Positions 22,689 through 34,030 of a stretch of 64,000 nucleotides of DNA are shown here, in pieces. Position 1 is the stretch's first letter; every line of letters starts with the position of its first letter. This DNA comes from Reticulitermes speratus (taxonomy: Eukaryota; Arthropoda; Insecta; Blattodea; Rhinotermitidae), in NCBI GenBank assembly GCA_021186555.1, contig JAJKFL010000003.1, forward strand, positions 51,051,630 through 51,115,629. The letters run 5' to 3'. The notes below the pieces were generated by a model. It did not search any database. It was not told the origin of the DNA and worked only from the letters and a program-made list of their open reading frames with translations. A program made the translations under genes and the position numbers.

Positions 22689-22948
22689 TATTTTTTTTTC
22701 AATGGCTCGACAGCCCCATGGGGGCCTAGGCCGCCTCATTTTTTCGAGGCTTCACGATCACACACTTTTTAGACACACCACACTCGGTAGGACTCCTCTG
22801 GTCGAGGGATCAGCTCGTCGCAGAGACCTCTACTGACAACACACAACACAAACAGACATCCATGCCCCCGGTGGGATTCGAACCCGCAATCCCAGTAAGC
22901 GAGCGGCCGTAGACCCACGCCTTAGACCGCACGGCCACTGGGATCGGC
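22689..22948 (-). mobile_element. SINE-A copy, full length, with TSD
   Basis: Minus orientation: T-run, 'ggctcgacagccccatgggg', 'cctaggccgcctcattttt', body, B-box complement 'gggattcgaacccgc' and head end 'ggccactgggatcggc'. The TSD 'cttgtgccttat' (22677-22688) matches 'cttgtgcattat' (22949-22960) with one mismatch. It belongs to the 'gcggcctaggcccc' tail subfamily. Confidence 0.95.
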
Positions 22949-22960
22949 CTTGTGCATTAT

Positions 22961-23350
22961 AACTACGCTAATTAATATTGCAGTCGTGTGCTGATAAGAG
23001 AAAAGTGAAGAGACAATTATGAAAATAAAAATGATTTACACTGTGACTAAATATTACGACAGACTGAGGTAGGGCCGTGTAGTTCTGTAGAAACCTACTG
23101 CATCTACCTTCAGGCCACCTTATTCAGGATATTTTATCCTGAATGTGAAGGTTACGTATATTTTGGTAGGTTAATTCCATATTTCAAAGAAATATTCTCT
23201 CTACATTTTCAGGACAGAATGCAAAAAACACGTTTACAAAAGGCTGCCACTTCACTCTGCTTACATTCTACAAACTTGCATACAGAATGCATAGTCTAAC
23301 AAAATACACCAAAAAGGTCTGGCACCTGTCCTGCAATCCAATTATAGAAT
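22961..23350. other. No recognisable feature
   Basis: Unassigned AT-rich DNA. Confidence 0.5.
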
Positions 23351-23358
23351 ATACCACG

Positions 23359-23762
23359 CAGGGGCGCACCTAAGGGCGGGCGATTCGGGGGGGGGGGCTG
23401 CCAGGCTGCAACCCCCTCCGCCAAAACCCCCAAAACAGAAATTTAAAAAACACAGATTTTTTTAGACATTATAATGTCAAAAATTTTACGTGATTTGCCC
23501 TTCAGCTAAAATCAACCACTGAAGTCTGCTGATTACTAGTACAACAGAATTTTGAAAAACACATTAATAAAACTCAAAAAGCAAGATTGTGATTTAGTCA
23601 TGGAACATGTAGTTATATTCATATGTATATAAATGCACTTGCAGACAGAGTTATGTTATACGTATGACATGACTTTTATAAAATAATTTATAAAATCAAA
23701 CATAAATTATATATATCTTCAGGATCAGCCCCCTCCATTAAAAAATTTTGGGTTCGCATCTG
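23359..23762. mobile_element. hAT-type non-autonomous element with 8-bp TSD
   Basis: Starts 'caggggcgcacctaagggcg' and ends 'tgggttcgcatctg', which reads inverted as a decayed 'cag..gcg.acc'. The perfect 8-bp TSD 'ataccacg' lies at 23351-23358 and 23763-23770, the length typical of hAT transposons. The 404-bp interior has a G-run and a C-rich strip near the left end, then AT-rich DNA, with no transposase. An internal-deletion derivative or MITE. Confidence 0.8.
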
Positions 23763-23841
23763 ATACCACGGGAAGCCTGATTATAAACCTTGAAACGTAC
23801 TTTGCTTGACAGTAACTTACTAACACTTAAATTACAATTAC

Positions 23842-23995
23842 TAAATTTATTACCAACTGATACACAATTGAACCACTTGAGAATGGACTGAGGTCCGAAA
23901 CGTATGTAGGGGCGTATAATAATATAGACGTATAATAATATAGACGCTACAATAAAAGTGGTTCAATTGTGTATCAGTTGGTTATAAATTTATTA
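23842..23995. mobile_element. Palindrome enclosing a CCGAAACGT box
   Basis: The arm 'ccaactgatacacaattgaa' plus 'ccactt' (23852-23877) is mirrored exactly at 23956-23981 ('aagtggttcaattgtgtatc' plus 'agttgg'), and similarity continues outward ('aaatttatta' on each side). The centre holds 'gaatggactgaggtccgaaa' followed by 'cgtatgtagg' and a duplicated 'gacgtataataatata'. A short hairpin 'ggactgaggtcc' immediately precedes GAAACG. Confidence 0.75.
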
Positions 23996-24007
23996 ATTCA
24001 TAAAGAT

Positions 24008-24420
24008 AATAATAATAATAATTCTTGGCTCAACAGCCCTGTATGGACCTGGGCCTCCTCTTGCCTCCTCTTGTCGAGGTTACTAAGTCATGCGCATTCA
24101 TGGCAGCTGGTGACCGGCCAGCTAGCCGCTTAGTGTTCTATCGATCCTGATGTGCACGCCAGAGCCATCTGGCAGGCAGTCAGGAGACTTGGATGAGAAA
24201 TGGAGGCAATTTGGCTTACGCAACATTTCTATTCATGCCCGTAAGGTTCTTTTACATGCCGTAAATCTACGACTGGACCGACGGCTTTACTTCCCCTCCG
24301 AAGGAAGTGGTGCTCCGGATTTTTATCATCCTTAAAAATCCATCGACCTCGGTCGGGATCGAACCCGCTAACCTTGGGTCCAGTGGCGAGCACGCTAACC
24401 ACTAGTCCACCGAGGTCGAC
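24008..24420 (-). mobile_element. SINE-C copy, full length, with TSD
   Basis: Minus orientation. An (AAT)n tail is followed by 'ggctcaacagccctgtatgg' (the tail shared with SINE-A), body strings 'gccagagccatctggcaggc' and 'ccctccgaaggaagtggtgc', and a complete tRNA-like head at about 24350-24420 ('cgggatcgaacccgctaacc', 'ccactagtccaccgagg'). The perfect 14-bp TSD 'taattcataaagat' lies at 23994-24007 and 24421-24434. Confidence 0.95.
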
Positions 24421-24434
24421 TAATTCATAAAGAT

Positions 24435-25140
24435 GCACGGTGATATTAATGTGAAACTTAAATTACAAGGCATTCAGAAGTAAAAGTTACAATAGTTTGA
24501 ACACACTTGACTTTATGACATGTATTCGCTCTGATACACAACATCCACGAACCGACCAAGAATCCATCTGTAATCAGAAAAACCGAAGCTTTGAATAAGA
24601 AGTACTCGGAGACGGAAGATGAAGTATTGGATTTCCTTATCGGAGTCACGTTTTGGCCTAGATGCTCAAGTCAGATGTTCGGTTTCCTTGCCTCTATTCC
24701 TACAAGACGCCGTGAACTAAATTCACGTGTTGTGAAGAGGAGAATAAGGGCCATAGGCGGACTGCATACAGAAGAACCTACGGTATACAGAATGTCACTC
24801 GGTGCTCAATAACACATGACTCAACAGATAAGAAACTTCTTTGATCAGAATATGCCTCTAGAAGCTGACGGTCACATACATAGTCAACAAATTTCTACAT
24901 ATATCTGTATCCGGAAGGTTCATTACCGTGGTCACAAAAGATCTTATCTTAAGCCACATATCAGTCCACTTCTTCACACCCTATATGTATAATATCCAAA
25001 TACAGTCCGGATAATACTATCCAAAAAGAAAAATGTATGTCTCGTAATCTGTTTACTATACAGACCTCCAGTTTGCTCTATTACAAAGGAAAACTCTCGA
25101 CTTTTCTTTCTGACTGCTGCCTGCCTCAGCAGATTATAAA
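24435..25140. other. No firmly recognised feature
   Basis: Probably unassigned DNA. A 73-codon plus-strand frame at 24591-24812 has no recognisable domain. Decayed transposon sequence related to the adjoining transposase relic could be present but was not shown. Confidence 0.4.
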
Positions 25141-25430
25141 GTGGCCATCCCTCATGGCACGAAAATAATATTAAAACAAGATATTCGACCTCTGTCAACA
25201 TATTTTGAAGCCTGTGGTGGGTTACTGTAGCATCAGCGTCCATTACGCGGGCTTTAAGCTGCTATACATCGTTGTTTTGACTGATAAACGAGTTTTTTTT
25301 TCATATAAGCCCACAGCAAAAAAATCATAATTTTGTGAAGTCCGGTGACCTAAGAGGCAAGGGATTTCGCCCTTTTCTGCCAATCCATCGGCCGGGCATC
25401 GTGTAATACAGGGTAATTCTTTACTTCGTC
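25141..25430 (-). pseudogene. Tc1/mariner-superfamily transposase C-terminal relic
   Basis: The minus-strand frame from about 25400 reads RWIGRKGRNPLPLRSPDF, TKL, stop, FFCCGL, then after another stop QLKARVMDADATVTHHRLQN and MLTEVEYLVLIL. This follows the transposase pattern RWIGR...PPRSPDL-P-DFFLWG, ...LK-RI..., LQ-V-EYR. The RSPD aspartate would be the third catalytic acidic residue. At least three stops interrupt the frame and the N-terminal two thirds were not found. An old, dead copy. Confidence 0.75.
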
Positions 25431-25849
25431 AACCAGGTCAACGACAGCAATATTTATATTTAATATTTAAGTGTTTTCGTCTGTAATGTCACAAACCGAA
25501 CCTCCGTATAATGAATAGATTCATAGACATAAATTTTTATCTTTGGATACCTACTATCTGGACACCAGGTATTATCCCGTATCTATTTAGAGGTCTCTCC
25601 ATTGACCTCTTTCCTTTAGGTTTGAGCCTAAAATAAAAATAAAATACATTTATTTTATTAATATGGAAGAAATAGTCCCGAATCTCACCCTTAACATCGG
25701 CTATCTTAACAGCTTCCGTCATATGCTACAGAAACGTGAGGCAAATGTACTCGTATGTCAACCACGTCAGAATAAGACACGAGCTTCTCCTTCCACAGTC
25801 TTACTAATTCATCATCCACTAATGATGTTATCATTAGGCGCTACACAGA
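25431..25849. other. Unassigned DNA
   Basis: May contain decayed upstream transposase sequence, but nothing recognisable remains. Confidence 0.4.
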
Positions 25850-25861
25850 CTGCTAAACTGT

Positions 25862-26258
25862 CGCCCTCGGTGGACTAGTGGTTAGCGTGCTCGCCACTGG
25901 ACCCAAGGTTTGCGGGTTCAATCCCGGCCGAGGTCGATGAATTTTTAAGGGTGATAAAAATCCGTAGCACAACTTCCTTCGGAGGGGAAGTAAAGCCGTC
26001 GGTCCCATGTCGTAGATTTACGGAATTTAAAAGAACCTTACGGGCATGAATAGAGATGTTTCGTAAGCAAAATTCAGCGGCAATTTCTCACCCAAGTCTC
26101 CTGATTGACTGCTAGAAGGCTCTGGCAGTCATATCAGTATGAGTAAAACTTGTGCGGTCAGTGGACTGGTCACTCACTACAGAATTCACACTTCCAGACC
26201 AAGAAACCTTTGAAAGGAGGCCCTATGCTCCGCAAGGAACGACAGGAGGAAAATAAGT
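25862..26258 (+). mobile_element. SINE-C copy, full length, with TSD
   Basis: The tRNA-like head 'cctcggtggactagtggtta' with B-box 'gcgggttcaatcccgg' is followed by 'gataaaaatccgtagcacaa', 'cggaggggaagtaaagccgt', the SINE-C body and a 3' end 'ggccctatgctccgcaagga'. This 3' end differs from the SINE-A-like tail of the copy at 24008. The perfect 12-bp TSD 'ctgctaaactgt' lies at 25850-25861 and 26259-26270. Confidence 0.95.
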
Positions 26259-26270
26259 CTGCTAAACTGT

Positions 26271-26656
26271 GAGCGTCGTTAAATAAATCATACATAAACC
26301 AACCATTCTTATTTGCACAGTAATTCTAAGCTAAAATTCTAGGAATCGCTATCATTATAAGTATTAGTGTATTATGGCGATAAATATATTTAAAAAAATA
26401 TATATATTTTTAGGGTCTTGTGGCGGAGACTACAAAAATTGCTTGCCTTTGCTTACGATGTACATCAGAGCAGAATATCAGAGATGTACTAATGTTTCGG
26501 ACAGACCAGCTGTTTCCATCTCGATACATTACACCTGTCTACTCAAATGTACAGCGTGCCATCTCCGAACATATAAAAATTCACATTACGCTATAGCATA
26601 TACAACTTCAAAGCACTATACCACTTACCCTCGTCACATAACATTAACATTTATAA
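26271..26656. other. No recognisable feature
   Basis: A 95-codon plus-strand frame (26374-26661) has no recognisable domain and runs into a SINE. Treated as chance. Confidence 0.5.
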
Positions 26657-26951
26657 GGTAAAGCTATCCCTATACAGGCCTGTACAGGCTATAGGAGGTT
26701 GAGGCTCCGAGAATTTGAAGACAATCAGCACGTGAAGGTGGTAAGGATGTCAGCCCTAAGCACAGGCCGTCCTTAACCCCCAGGACATACCCCTGGTACT
26801 CATTTCTGTTAGAGGCTGAGTCGATCTCACGGCTATAGTGCGGCCGGAAGGGTTTATCAATGAAAAATCCCAATGATCCCATCGGGAATCGAAGAAGCGA
26901 CCTTCCGGCTTGTAGCGCAGTGCCTCAACTAACTGCGCCACCACGGGCCCC
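26657..26951 (-). mobile_element. SINE-D copy, full length
   Basis: Minus orientation. 'aggtaaagctatccc', then 'gaggttgaggctccgagaat'-type body, 'actcatttctgttagaggct' and a tRNA-like head with 'gggaatcgaagaagcgacct' and 'gcctcaactaactgcgccac'. 'aacattaa' flanks both sides (26640-26647 and 26952-26959). It is the left part of a likely TSD. Confidence 0.88.
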
Positions 26952-26959
26952 AACATTAA

Positions 26960-28216
26960 GTAACCTTTTTTAAATCACTTTCAGGTAAAAGTGCATGAAT
27001 AAATTACAGGTATTTTTGAAATGTAAGTAGGCGTTTTTCTCTTACACCTCTTCATTGTAAAGTCTTGGTACTATAGTCTGCTCTCCAGAACACAAAGATA
27101 TAATATTTTTAGTCACGTGATTTATAAATGTTTAATTTTTTTCTACCAACAATTAAACGCCATTCTAAAGTCTCCAATAGGAAAATACTAAATATATTTT
27201 ATCTCTGTATGTATTTATAAAGGACACTAAAATGTCCACCACATATATGCGCCACAATTCTAGAGGATTAACATTTCATAGCACATTTGTAGGCATCATA
27301 TTTGACCGCTGATCGTGGAAATCAAAATAGGCTATCATGACATATTAATGCATACAATAGGTGTTTCTCTCCGATCGTATTTAATATTTAAATTGATTTA
27401 TTGTACAGTCGGGACTTGTAATATATGCGGCAATTTTGCAGCTTATGGTGATTAAACATTTTAGCGAGAACTGTATGTAAATTTGTCGTAGCAGTTATGC
27501 ATAGGCTATTACAAAGTGTAGGCAACATTCATTATAAAGTAAAAACAGATATTTAATCGTTCACTGCAGTATGTTAATTATGTTTATCCCAAACCGTATT
27601 CTAAATTAAAATTTAGTTTACTTGAAGAATACATAACACAGTATTTCCATTTGACTTTTAAAGTCACTTGCTTCAAAATATGTTACACTTAATGTAATAC
27701 GTAAATATGCTTTCATAAAAACAAAATAAGCATTTCTCTTTAAATACATACTAAACCGCAGGTTATATCCAGGCATATTAATTTCTTCGACAGAACGATT
27801 TGCATTCTATATTAATTTAAAATTTAACGCCATATCCAGAAGCGCCGGAATGGGGGAGTGACAGGACGATAGCTGCCTATATTCCACAACGTCAGCTTAC
27901 GTAGGGTTAAGTGTTACGTAGGGTTAAGTGCCTTCTTCCCACATTTTCAACGTCACTTTCAAATTCACCACTTTAAGCAAGTAATTAACGACCCTTGTGA
28001 GTTGCTTTTTTCGAAGCCTGCAATTTATGTAATAAATATTTAAAACTCAGAAACACATATCATGGAAAACGCAACGCATCTCCATTATAAATGCCAAGTG
28101 GTTAATGTCGTTTTAAAAAAAAAATCGATGTTGATTGTGACAACCTTTCGCAATACACAATGAACAATGTGGGGGAAGTTAATAGATATTTTTATTTTTG
28201 GATCGACAGGCACATA
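26960..28216. other. AT-rich DNA, no recognised feature
   Basis: Unassigned. A short direct duplication 'tacgtagggttaagtg' occurs twice at about 27898-27930. Confidence 0.5.
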
Positions 28217-28412
28217 CATTCATTTTCATTCTGTAGTCTGTCTTACGACAGGTCCGTAGCCTCTTCCAAAGCGAGTTCTCCACAGGGTGCGATCCAGTGC
28301 TTCCTCTTTCAATTTCCAGTATCTCTTCTTTTCCTTAAGGTCATCCAGTAGCTGCTTACGTCTTCTCCCTCGTCGTCCCGTCATTTCTATCCTTCCTTCT
28401 AACTTTCCTAAC
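28217..28412 (-). pseudogene. LINE C-terminal remnant (family 2)
   Basis: Minus-strand frame: KLEGRIEMTGRRGRRRKQLL, DDLKEKKRYWKLKEEALDRT, LWRTRFGRGYGPVVRQTTE, then stop. Open for about 60 codons, the best preserved family-2 copy here. It is truncated upstream before NWIGHILRR. The 3' end in minus sense carries 'gaatgaaaatgaatg'. Confidence 0.85.
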
Positions 28413-29080
28413 ATACATTAACTCCCGTAATATTAATATCTTGTACATTTCTAACATTCACTGTGGGGACATAGAACTTTTTGTGGCGCAAAAAGGAAAT
28501 ATACTTAATTTGCCATTTGTTCATATTCTGCATTGCTTAAAGGCTGTATTACTGCAACCGTTATACACCTGCTTGAATCTAGCCCAGTTTCGCTCGACCA
28601 GTAGCTCGCTGCCACCACGTTGGCTCGCGACAGCGTTATTTTGCCCGTGGAGACATTCAAAATGACAATACGTCTGTTAACCATTTCCCTGGCAAAGCCG
28701 AGATAGAAGGCCCAAGAAATTGTGAAAACTTTGATTTACTTATTTATTTATTCATTCCCTTATTTACACTGCTAACTCATTTTGTAAAAATGTGCTACAA
28801 ACAGCGACACCCTAGCCTATATAATAAATTACTCGTACATTTTTAAATATATTTTTCTATTATTATCGACATATTAGTTTACTGCAAATGCTGTATAGCA
28901 AAATACACAGTAAAATAATACATACATATAAATAGACATTCATTCTTTAATTCTGTGTATTGAATTTCATGCTTCCCACATTCATACCAAATTTTCCTTC
29001 CTTAAATTTAAGTCCAGTTTACTGGTGAAAAGAGTCTTCTTGTTACCATAAGGATTAATACTCAAAAAATTTACATTCTA
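28413..29080. other. Unassigned DNA leading into satellite B
   Basis: No gene was recognised. The last 40-50 bp before the array may be homologous to the sequence before 63115, the single-copy relative of satellite B. Confidence 0.4.
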
Positions 29081-32000
29081 CCCGCACACAGTGCATTTAT
29101 GTGTTTTGTGTGGATCTCAAAACAAACAGCGATTATTTCACTGTACAGCATTAACTGACTGGTTTGTATAACTGAGACGGAGTGTGTTTACTGCGCGGTA
29201 CGGACTGTATTTATGTGTTTTGTGTGGATCTCAGAACAAACAGCGATTATTTCACTGTACAACATTAACTGACTGGTTTGTATAACTGAGACGGAGTGTG
29301 TTTACTGCGCGGTACGGACTGTATTTGTGTGTTTTGTGTGGATCTCAGAACAAACAGCGATTATTTCACTGTACAACATTAACTGACTGGTTTGTATAAC
29401 TGAGACGGAGTGTGTTTACTGCGCGGTACGGACTGTATTTATGTGTTTTGTGTGGATCTCAGAACAAACAGCGATTATTTCACTGTACAACATTAACTGA
29501 CTGGTTTGTATAACTGAGACGGAGTGTGTTTACTGCGCGGTACGGACTGTATTTATGTGTTTTGTGTGGATCTCAGAACAAACAGCGATTATTTCACTGT
29601 ACAGCATTAACTGACTGGTTTGTATAACTGAGACGGAGTGTTTTTACTGCGCGGTACGGACTGTATTTATGTGTTTTGTGTGGATCTCAGAACAAACAGC
29701 GATTATTTCACTGTACAACATTAACTGATTGGTTTGTATAACTGAGACGGAGTGTGTTTACTGCGCGGTACGGACTGTATTTATGCGTTTTGTGTGGATC
29801 TCAGAACAAACAGCGATTATTTCACTGTACAACATTAACTGACTGGTTTGTATAACTGAGACGGAGTGTGTTTACTGCGCGGTACGAACTGTATTTATGT
29901 GTTTTGTGTGGATCTCAGAACAAACAGCGATTATTTCACTGTACAACATTAACTGACTGGTTTGTATAACTGAGACGGAGTGTGTTTACTGCGCGGTACG
30001 GACTGTATTTATGTGTTTTGTGTGGATCTCAGAACAAACAGCGATTATTTCACTGTACAACATTAACTGACTGGTTTGTATAACTGAGACGTAGTGTGTT
30101 TACTGCGCGGTACGGACTGTATTTATGTGTTTTGTGTGGATCTCAGAACAAACAGCGATTATTTCACTGTACAGCATTAACTGACTGGTTTGTGTAACTG
30201 AGACGGAGTGTGTTTACTGCGCGGTACGGACTGTATTTATGTGTTTTGTGTGGATCTCAGAACAAACAGCGATTATTTCACTGTACAGCATTAACTGATT
30301 GGTTTGTATAACTGAGACGGAGTGTGTTTACTGCGCGGTACGGACTGTATTTATGTGTTTTGTGTGGATCTCAGAACAAACAACGATTATTTCACTGTAC
30401 AACATTAACTGACTGATTTGTATAACTGAGACGTAGTGTGTTTACTGCGCGGTACGGACTGTATTTATGTGTTTTGTGTGGATCTCAGAACAAACAGCGA
30501 TTATTTCACTGTACAACATTAACTGACTGGTTTGTATAACTGAGACGGAGTGTGTTTACTGCGCGGTACGGACTGTATTTATGTGTTTTGTATGGATCTC
30601 AGAACAAACAGCGATTATTTCACTGTACAACATTAACTGACTGGTTTGTATAACTGAGACGGAGTGTGTTTACTGCGCGGTACGGACTGTATTTATGTGT
30701 TTTGTATGGATCTCAGAACAAACAGCGATTATTTCACTGTACAGCATTAACTGACTGGTTTGTATAACTGAGACGGAGTGTGTTTACTGCGCGGTACGGA
30801 CTGTATTTATGTGTTTTGTATGGATCTCAGAACAAACAGCGATTATTTCACTGTACAACATTAACTGACTGGTTTGTATAACTGAGACGGAGTGTGTTTA
30901 CTGCGCGGTACGGACTGTATTTATGTGTTTTGTATGGATCTCAGAACAAACAGCGATTATTTCACTGTACAACATTAACTGACTGGTTTGTATAACTGAG
31001 ACGGAGTGTGTTTACTGGCGCGGTACGGACTGTATTTATGTGTTTTGTATGGATCTCAGAACAAACAGCGATTATTTCACTGTACAGCATTAACTGACTG
31101 GTTTGTATAACTGAGACGGAGTGTGTTTACTGCGCGGTACGGACTGTATTTATGTGTTTTGTGTGGATCTCAGAACAAACAGCGATTATTTCACTGTACA
31201 ACATTAACTGACTGGTTTGTATAACTGAGACGGAGTGTGTTTACTGCGCGGTACGGACTGTATTTATGTGTTTTGTATGGATCTCAGAACAAACAGCGAT
31301 TATTTCACTGTACAACATTAACTGACTGGTTTGTATAACTGAGACGGAGTGTGTTTACTGCGCGGTACGGACTGTATTTATGTGTTTTGTATGGATCTCA
31401 GAACAAACAGCGATTATTTCACTGTACAACATTAATTGACTGGTTTGTATAACTGAGACGGAGTGTGTTTACTGCGCGGTACGGACTGTATTTATGTGTT
31501 TTGTATGGATCTCAGAACAAACAGCGATTATTTCACTGTACAACATTAACTGACTGGTTTGTATAACTGAGACGGAGTGTGTTTACTGCGCGGTACGGAC
31601 TGTATTTATGTGTTTTGTATGGATCTCAGAACAAACAGCGATTATTTCACTGTACAACATTAACTGACTGGTTTGTATAACTGAGACGGAGTGTGTTTAC
31701 TGCGCGGTACGGACTGTATTTATGTGTTTTGTATGGATCTCAGAACAAACAGCGATTATTTCACTGTACAACATTAACTGACTGGTTTGTATAACTGAGA
31801 CGGAGTGTGTTTACTGCGCGGTACGGACTGTATTTATGTGTTTTGTATGGATCTCAGAACAAACAGCGATTATTTCACTGTACAACATTAACTGACTGGT
31901 TTGTATAACTGAGACGGAGTGTGTTTACTGCGCGGTACGGACTGTATTTATGTGTTTTGTATGGATCTCAGAACAAACAGCGATTATTTCACTGTACAGC

Positions 32001-32172
32001 ATTAACTGACTGGTTTGTATAACTGAGACGGAGTGTGTTTACTGCGCGGTACGGACTGTATTTATGTGTTTTGTGTGGATCTCAGAACAAACAGCGATTA
32101 TTTCACTGTACAACATTAACTGACTGGTTTGTATAACTGAGACGGAGTGTGTTTACTGCGCGGTACGGACTG
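29081..32172. repeat. Satellite B: 114-bp tandem array, about 27 copies
   Basis: The phase was checked from 'cggactgt' at 29201, 29315 and 29429, giving exactly 114 bp. The unit contains 'tttatgtgttttgtgtggat', 'agaacaaacagcgattattt', 'cattaactgactggtttgta' and 'tgtttactgcgcggtacgga'. Units at the left mostly read 'tgtgtggatctc' and many at the right 'tgtatggatctc', so variants are regionally sorted. One unit near 31017 has an extra G. In the frame with ...VYCAVR.. there is one TGA per unit, so no protein is made. Confidence 0.97.
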
Positions 32173-32967
32173 GGTCTTCAAATATAATTCTGGTTAATTT
32201 TCATCTTTAGGCGATTAAGTTACAGTCATCTGAGTTTTAAATCTCTAAGGACTGTAACAGATATTTGTGTTTTCTCGTTAGAGATGAAGAAACATTTTAC
32301 AGGCCATACGTGTGCCGTAGACAGGTACTCGTAGAGAGCTCTATAAAAACGTACCGGCAAGAATGAATAGAAATGAGAACTAATACATAAAACGTAGCCT
32401 CTAATGCCATATTCACCCTCACACAAGCTCCCTCACGAATCTCTCACACCGAACTTACGTCTAGCTCCACATCCTCCGCGCCGCGGTACGAACAAACGGA
32501 AAGAGGACGTATTTTCCGAAGGCGAACCCCGTTGGTCTTATAAATCAAATTTTAGATTCCCAACGAACAATTTTATGTCTGCACATGGAAGCTCATCTCT
32601 TCCTGCCTTCTTCTCCTTTCTCTGTGTGAGCATGCAATGGCATATATATAGGCAAAACGCAGAGAAGGAACGTTTCTAAAGAAAGGAATTTCTTACCTTC
32701 TGTCTACAAGCATGGGGTATATGCTAGAAATGTTCTCCAGCCATAACCGTATATCTAATTCTGTATATCTGTGAAGGAAGAAGAAGAAGAAGAGAAAAAA
32801 GGATGAAAGAGTACCTGCTAAAGATAAACAAAAAGGCCTGCGTGAGTAGATATGTGTAAGAATTGTAATAAAGGGCCTGCCATGTTTGTAGAATGAAATT
32901 ATGCCCACCTGGAAATATAATGAAGACATAAACATGTTATTAGTTGCATCGTTCAAATCACACATGT
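32173..32967. other. Unassigned DNA
   Basis: The first 50 bp after the array ('gggtcttcaaatataattct', 'catctttaggcgattaa') resemble the right flank of the single-copy relative at 63225-63272. The rest is unassigned. Confidence 0.45.
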
Positions 32968-32977
32968 ACATTCATAT

Positions 32978-33239
32978 ATTTTTTTCCAATGGCTCGACAG
33001 CCCCTTAGGGGGCCTAGGCCGCCTCAATGTTCGACGCTTCACGATCACACTCAAGACACACCACACTCGGTAGGACTCCTCTGGACGAGTGACCAGCCCG
33101 TCGCAGAGACCTCTATCTGACAACACACAACACTCACAAGAGACAGGCATCCATGCCCCCGGCGGGATTCGAACCCGCAATCCCAGTAAGCGAACGACCG
33201 TAGACCCACGTCTTAGACCGCACGGCCACTGGGATCGGC
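32978..33239 (-). mobile_element. SINE-A copy, full length, with TSD
   Basis: Minus orientation: 'aatggctcgacagccccttagg', 'gcctaggccgcctcaatgtt', full body, B-box complement 'gggattcgaacccgc' and head end 'ggccactgggatcggc'. The 10-bp TSD 'acattcatat' lies at 32968-32977 and 33240-33249. Confidence 0.95.
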
Positions 33240-33249
33240 ACATTCATAT

Positions 33250-33743
33250 TTACCTGATTTAAATTGGTTTACAACTTCACAAAAGTATTGAATCTACTGT
33301 TCTTAAAATCGACACATTTTTTCGTATAATCTTCTTCTCCCTTCAACTTTCTTTTCGCCAGTACTCTTATCAGTAGGACAAGATGGAGAAGTCTGATAAT
33401 ACAAAAAAAACAAATATTTCGCAGAACATTTTTCAGGTTGTGGCAACGAATCTGTAATGGGTCTGCTGCTCGATATAGAGATGGCTAAGTCCCAAATTTA
33501 GTACTAGATGTCGCTATGTGCGTGTGTATGGGTGTCGCAATTAAATGGCGTGACAAAGTATGATATATAAAACGCTCAGTAAGAAAGACATAGTGATTAC
33601 ATTAACCTTTTCATTACTGTATATAGAAGGGTGTATGAATAAAGATATTGCTTACCGGCACAATTCTGGCCTTACGTAGCTACAAAAGGCAGTCGTTCTG
33701 CTGTTTAGCTTATCGAGCTGTGACAGGACGTCGGGTACTGACA
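33250..33743. other. No recognisable feature
   Basis: Unassigned DNA. Confidence 0.5.
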
Positions 33744-34030
33744 CCATTCATTCTGTACTCAGTCTTACGACAGGTCCTTAGCCTCTTACAAAGCTAGTTC
33801 TTCACAGACTGTCATCTAGTGTTTCAGCTTTGAATTTCCAGTATCATCTCCTTCCCTTAAGGTCATCCATTAGCTGCTTACATCTTCTTCCTCCTCTTCC
33901 CGTCACTTCTATCTTTTCTTCTATTTTTCCTTCAATAACGTGTTTTAGAAGGCAGTTCCTATGCAACATGTGACCAATCCAGTTAGTCTTCCTTCTTTTT
34001 ATTGTATGTAGGACGCTCCTTTGCTCCAGA
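33744..34030 (-). pseudogene. LINE C-terminal remnant (family 2)
   Basis: Minus-strand counterpart of the copies at 5961 and 41950. The plus sequence shows 'gtcttacgacaggtccttag', 'ccttaaggtcatccattagc' and 'tgtgaccaatccagttagtc', the complements of the VVRQ, DDLK and NWIGH segments. It is frameshifted and diverged, with no long open frame. Confidence 0.8.

Noticed and set aside
29081..32172. CRISPR-like array
   Set aside because: The units are head-to-tail with no spacers, and the context is eukaryotic. It is a satellite.
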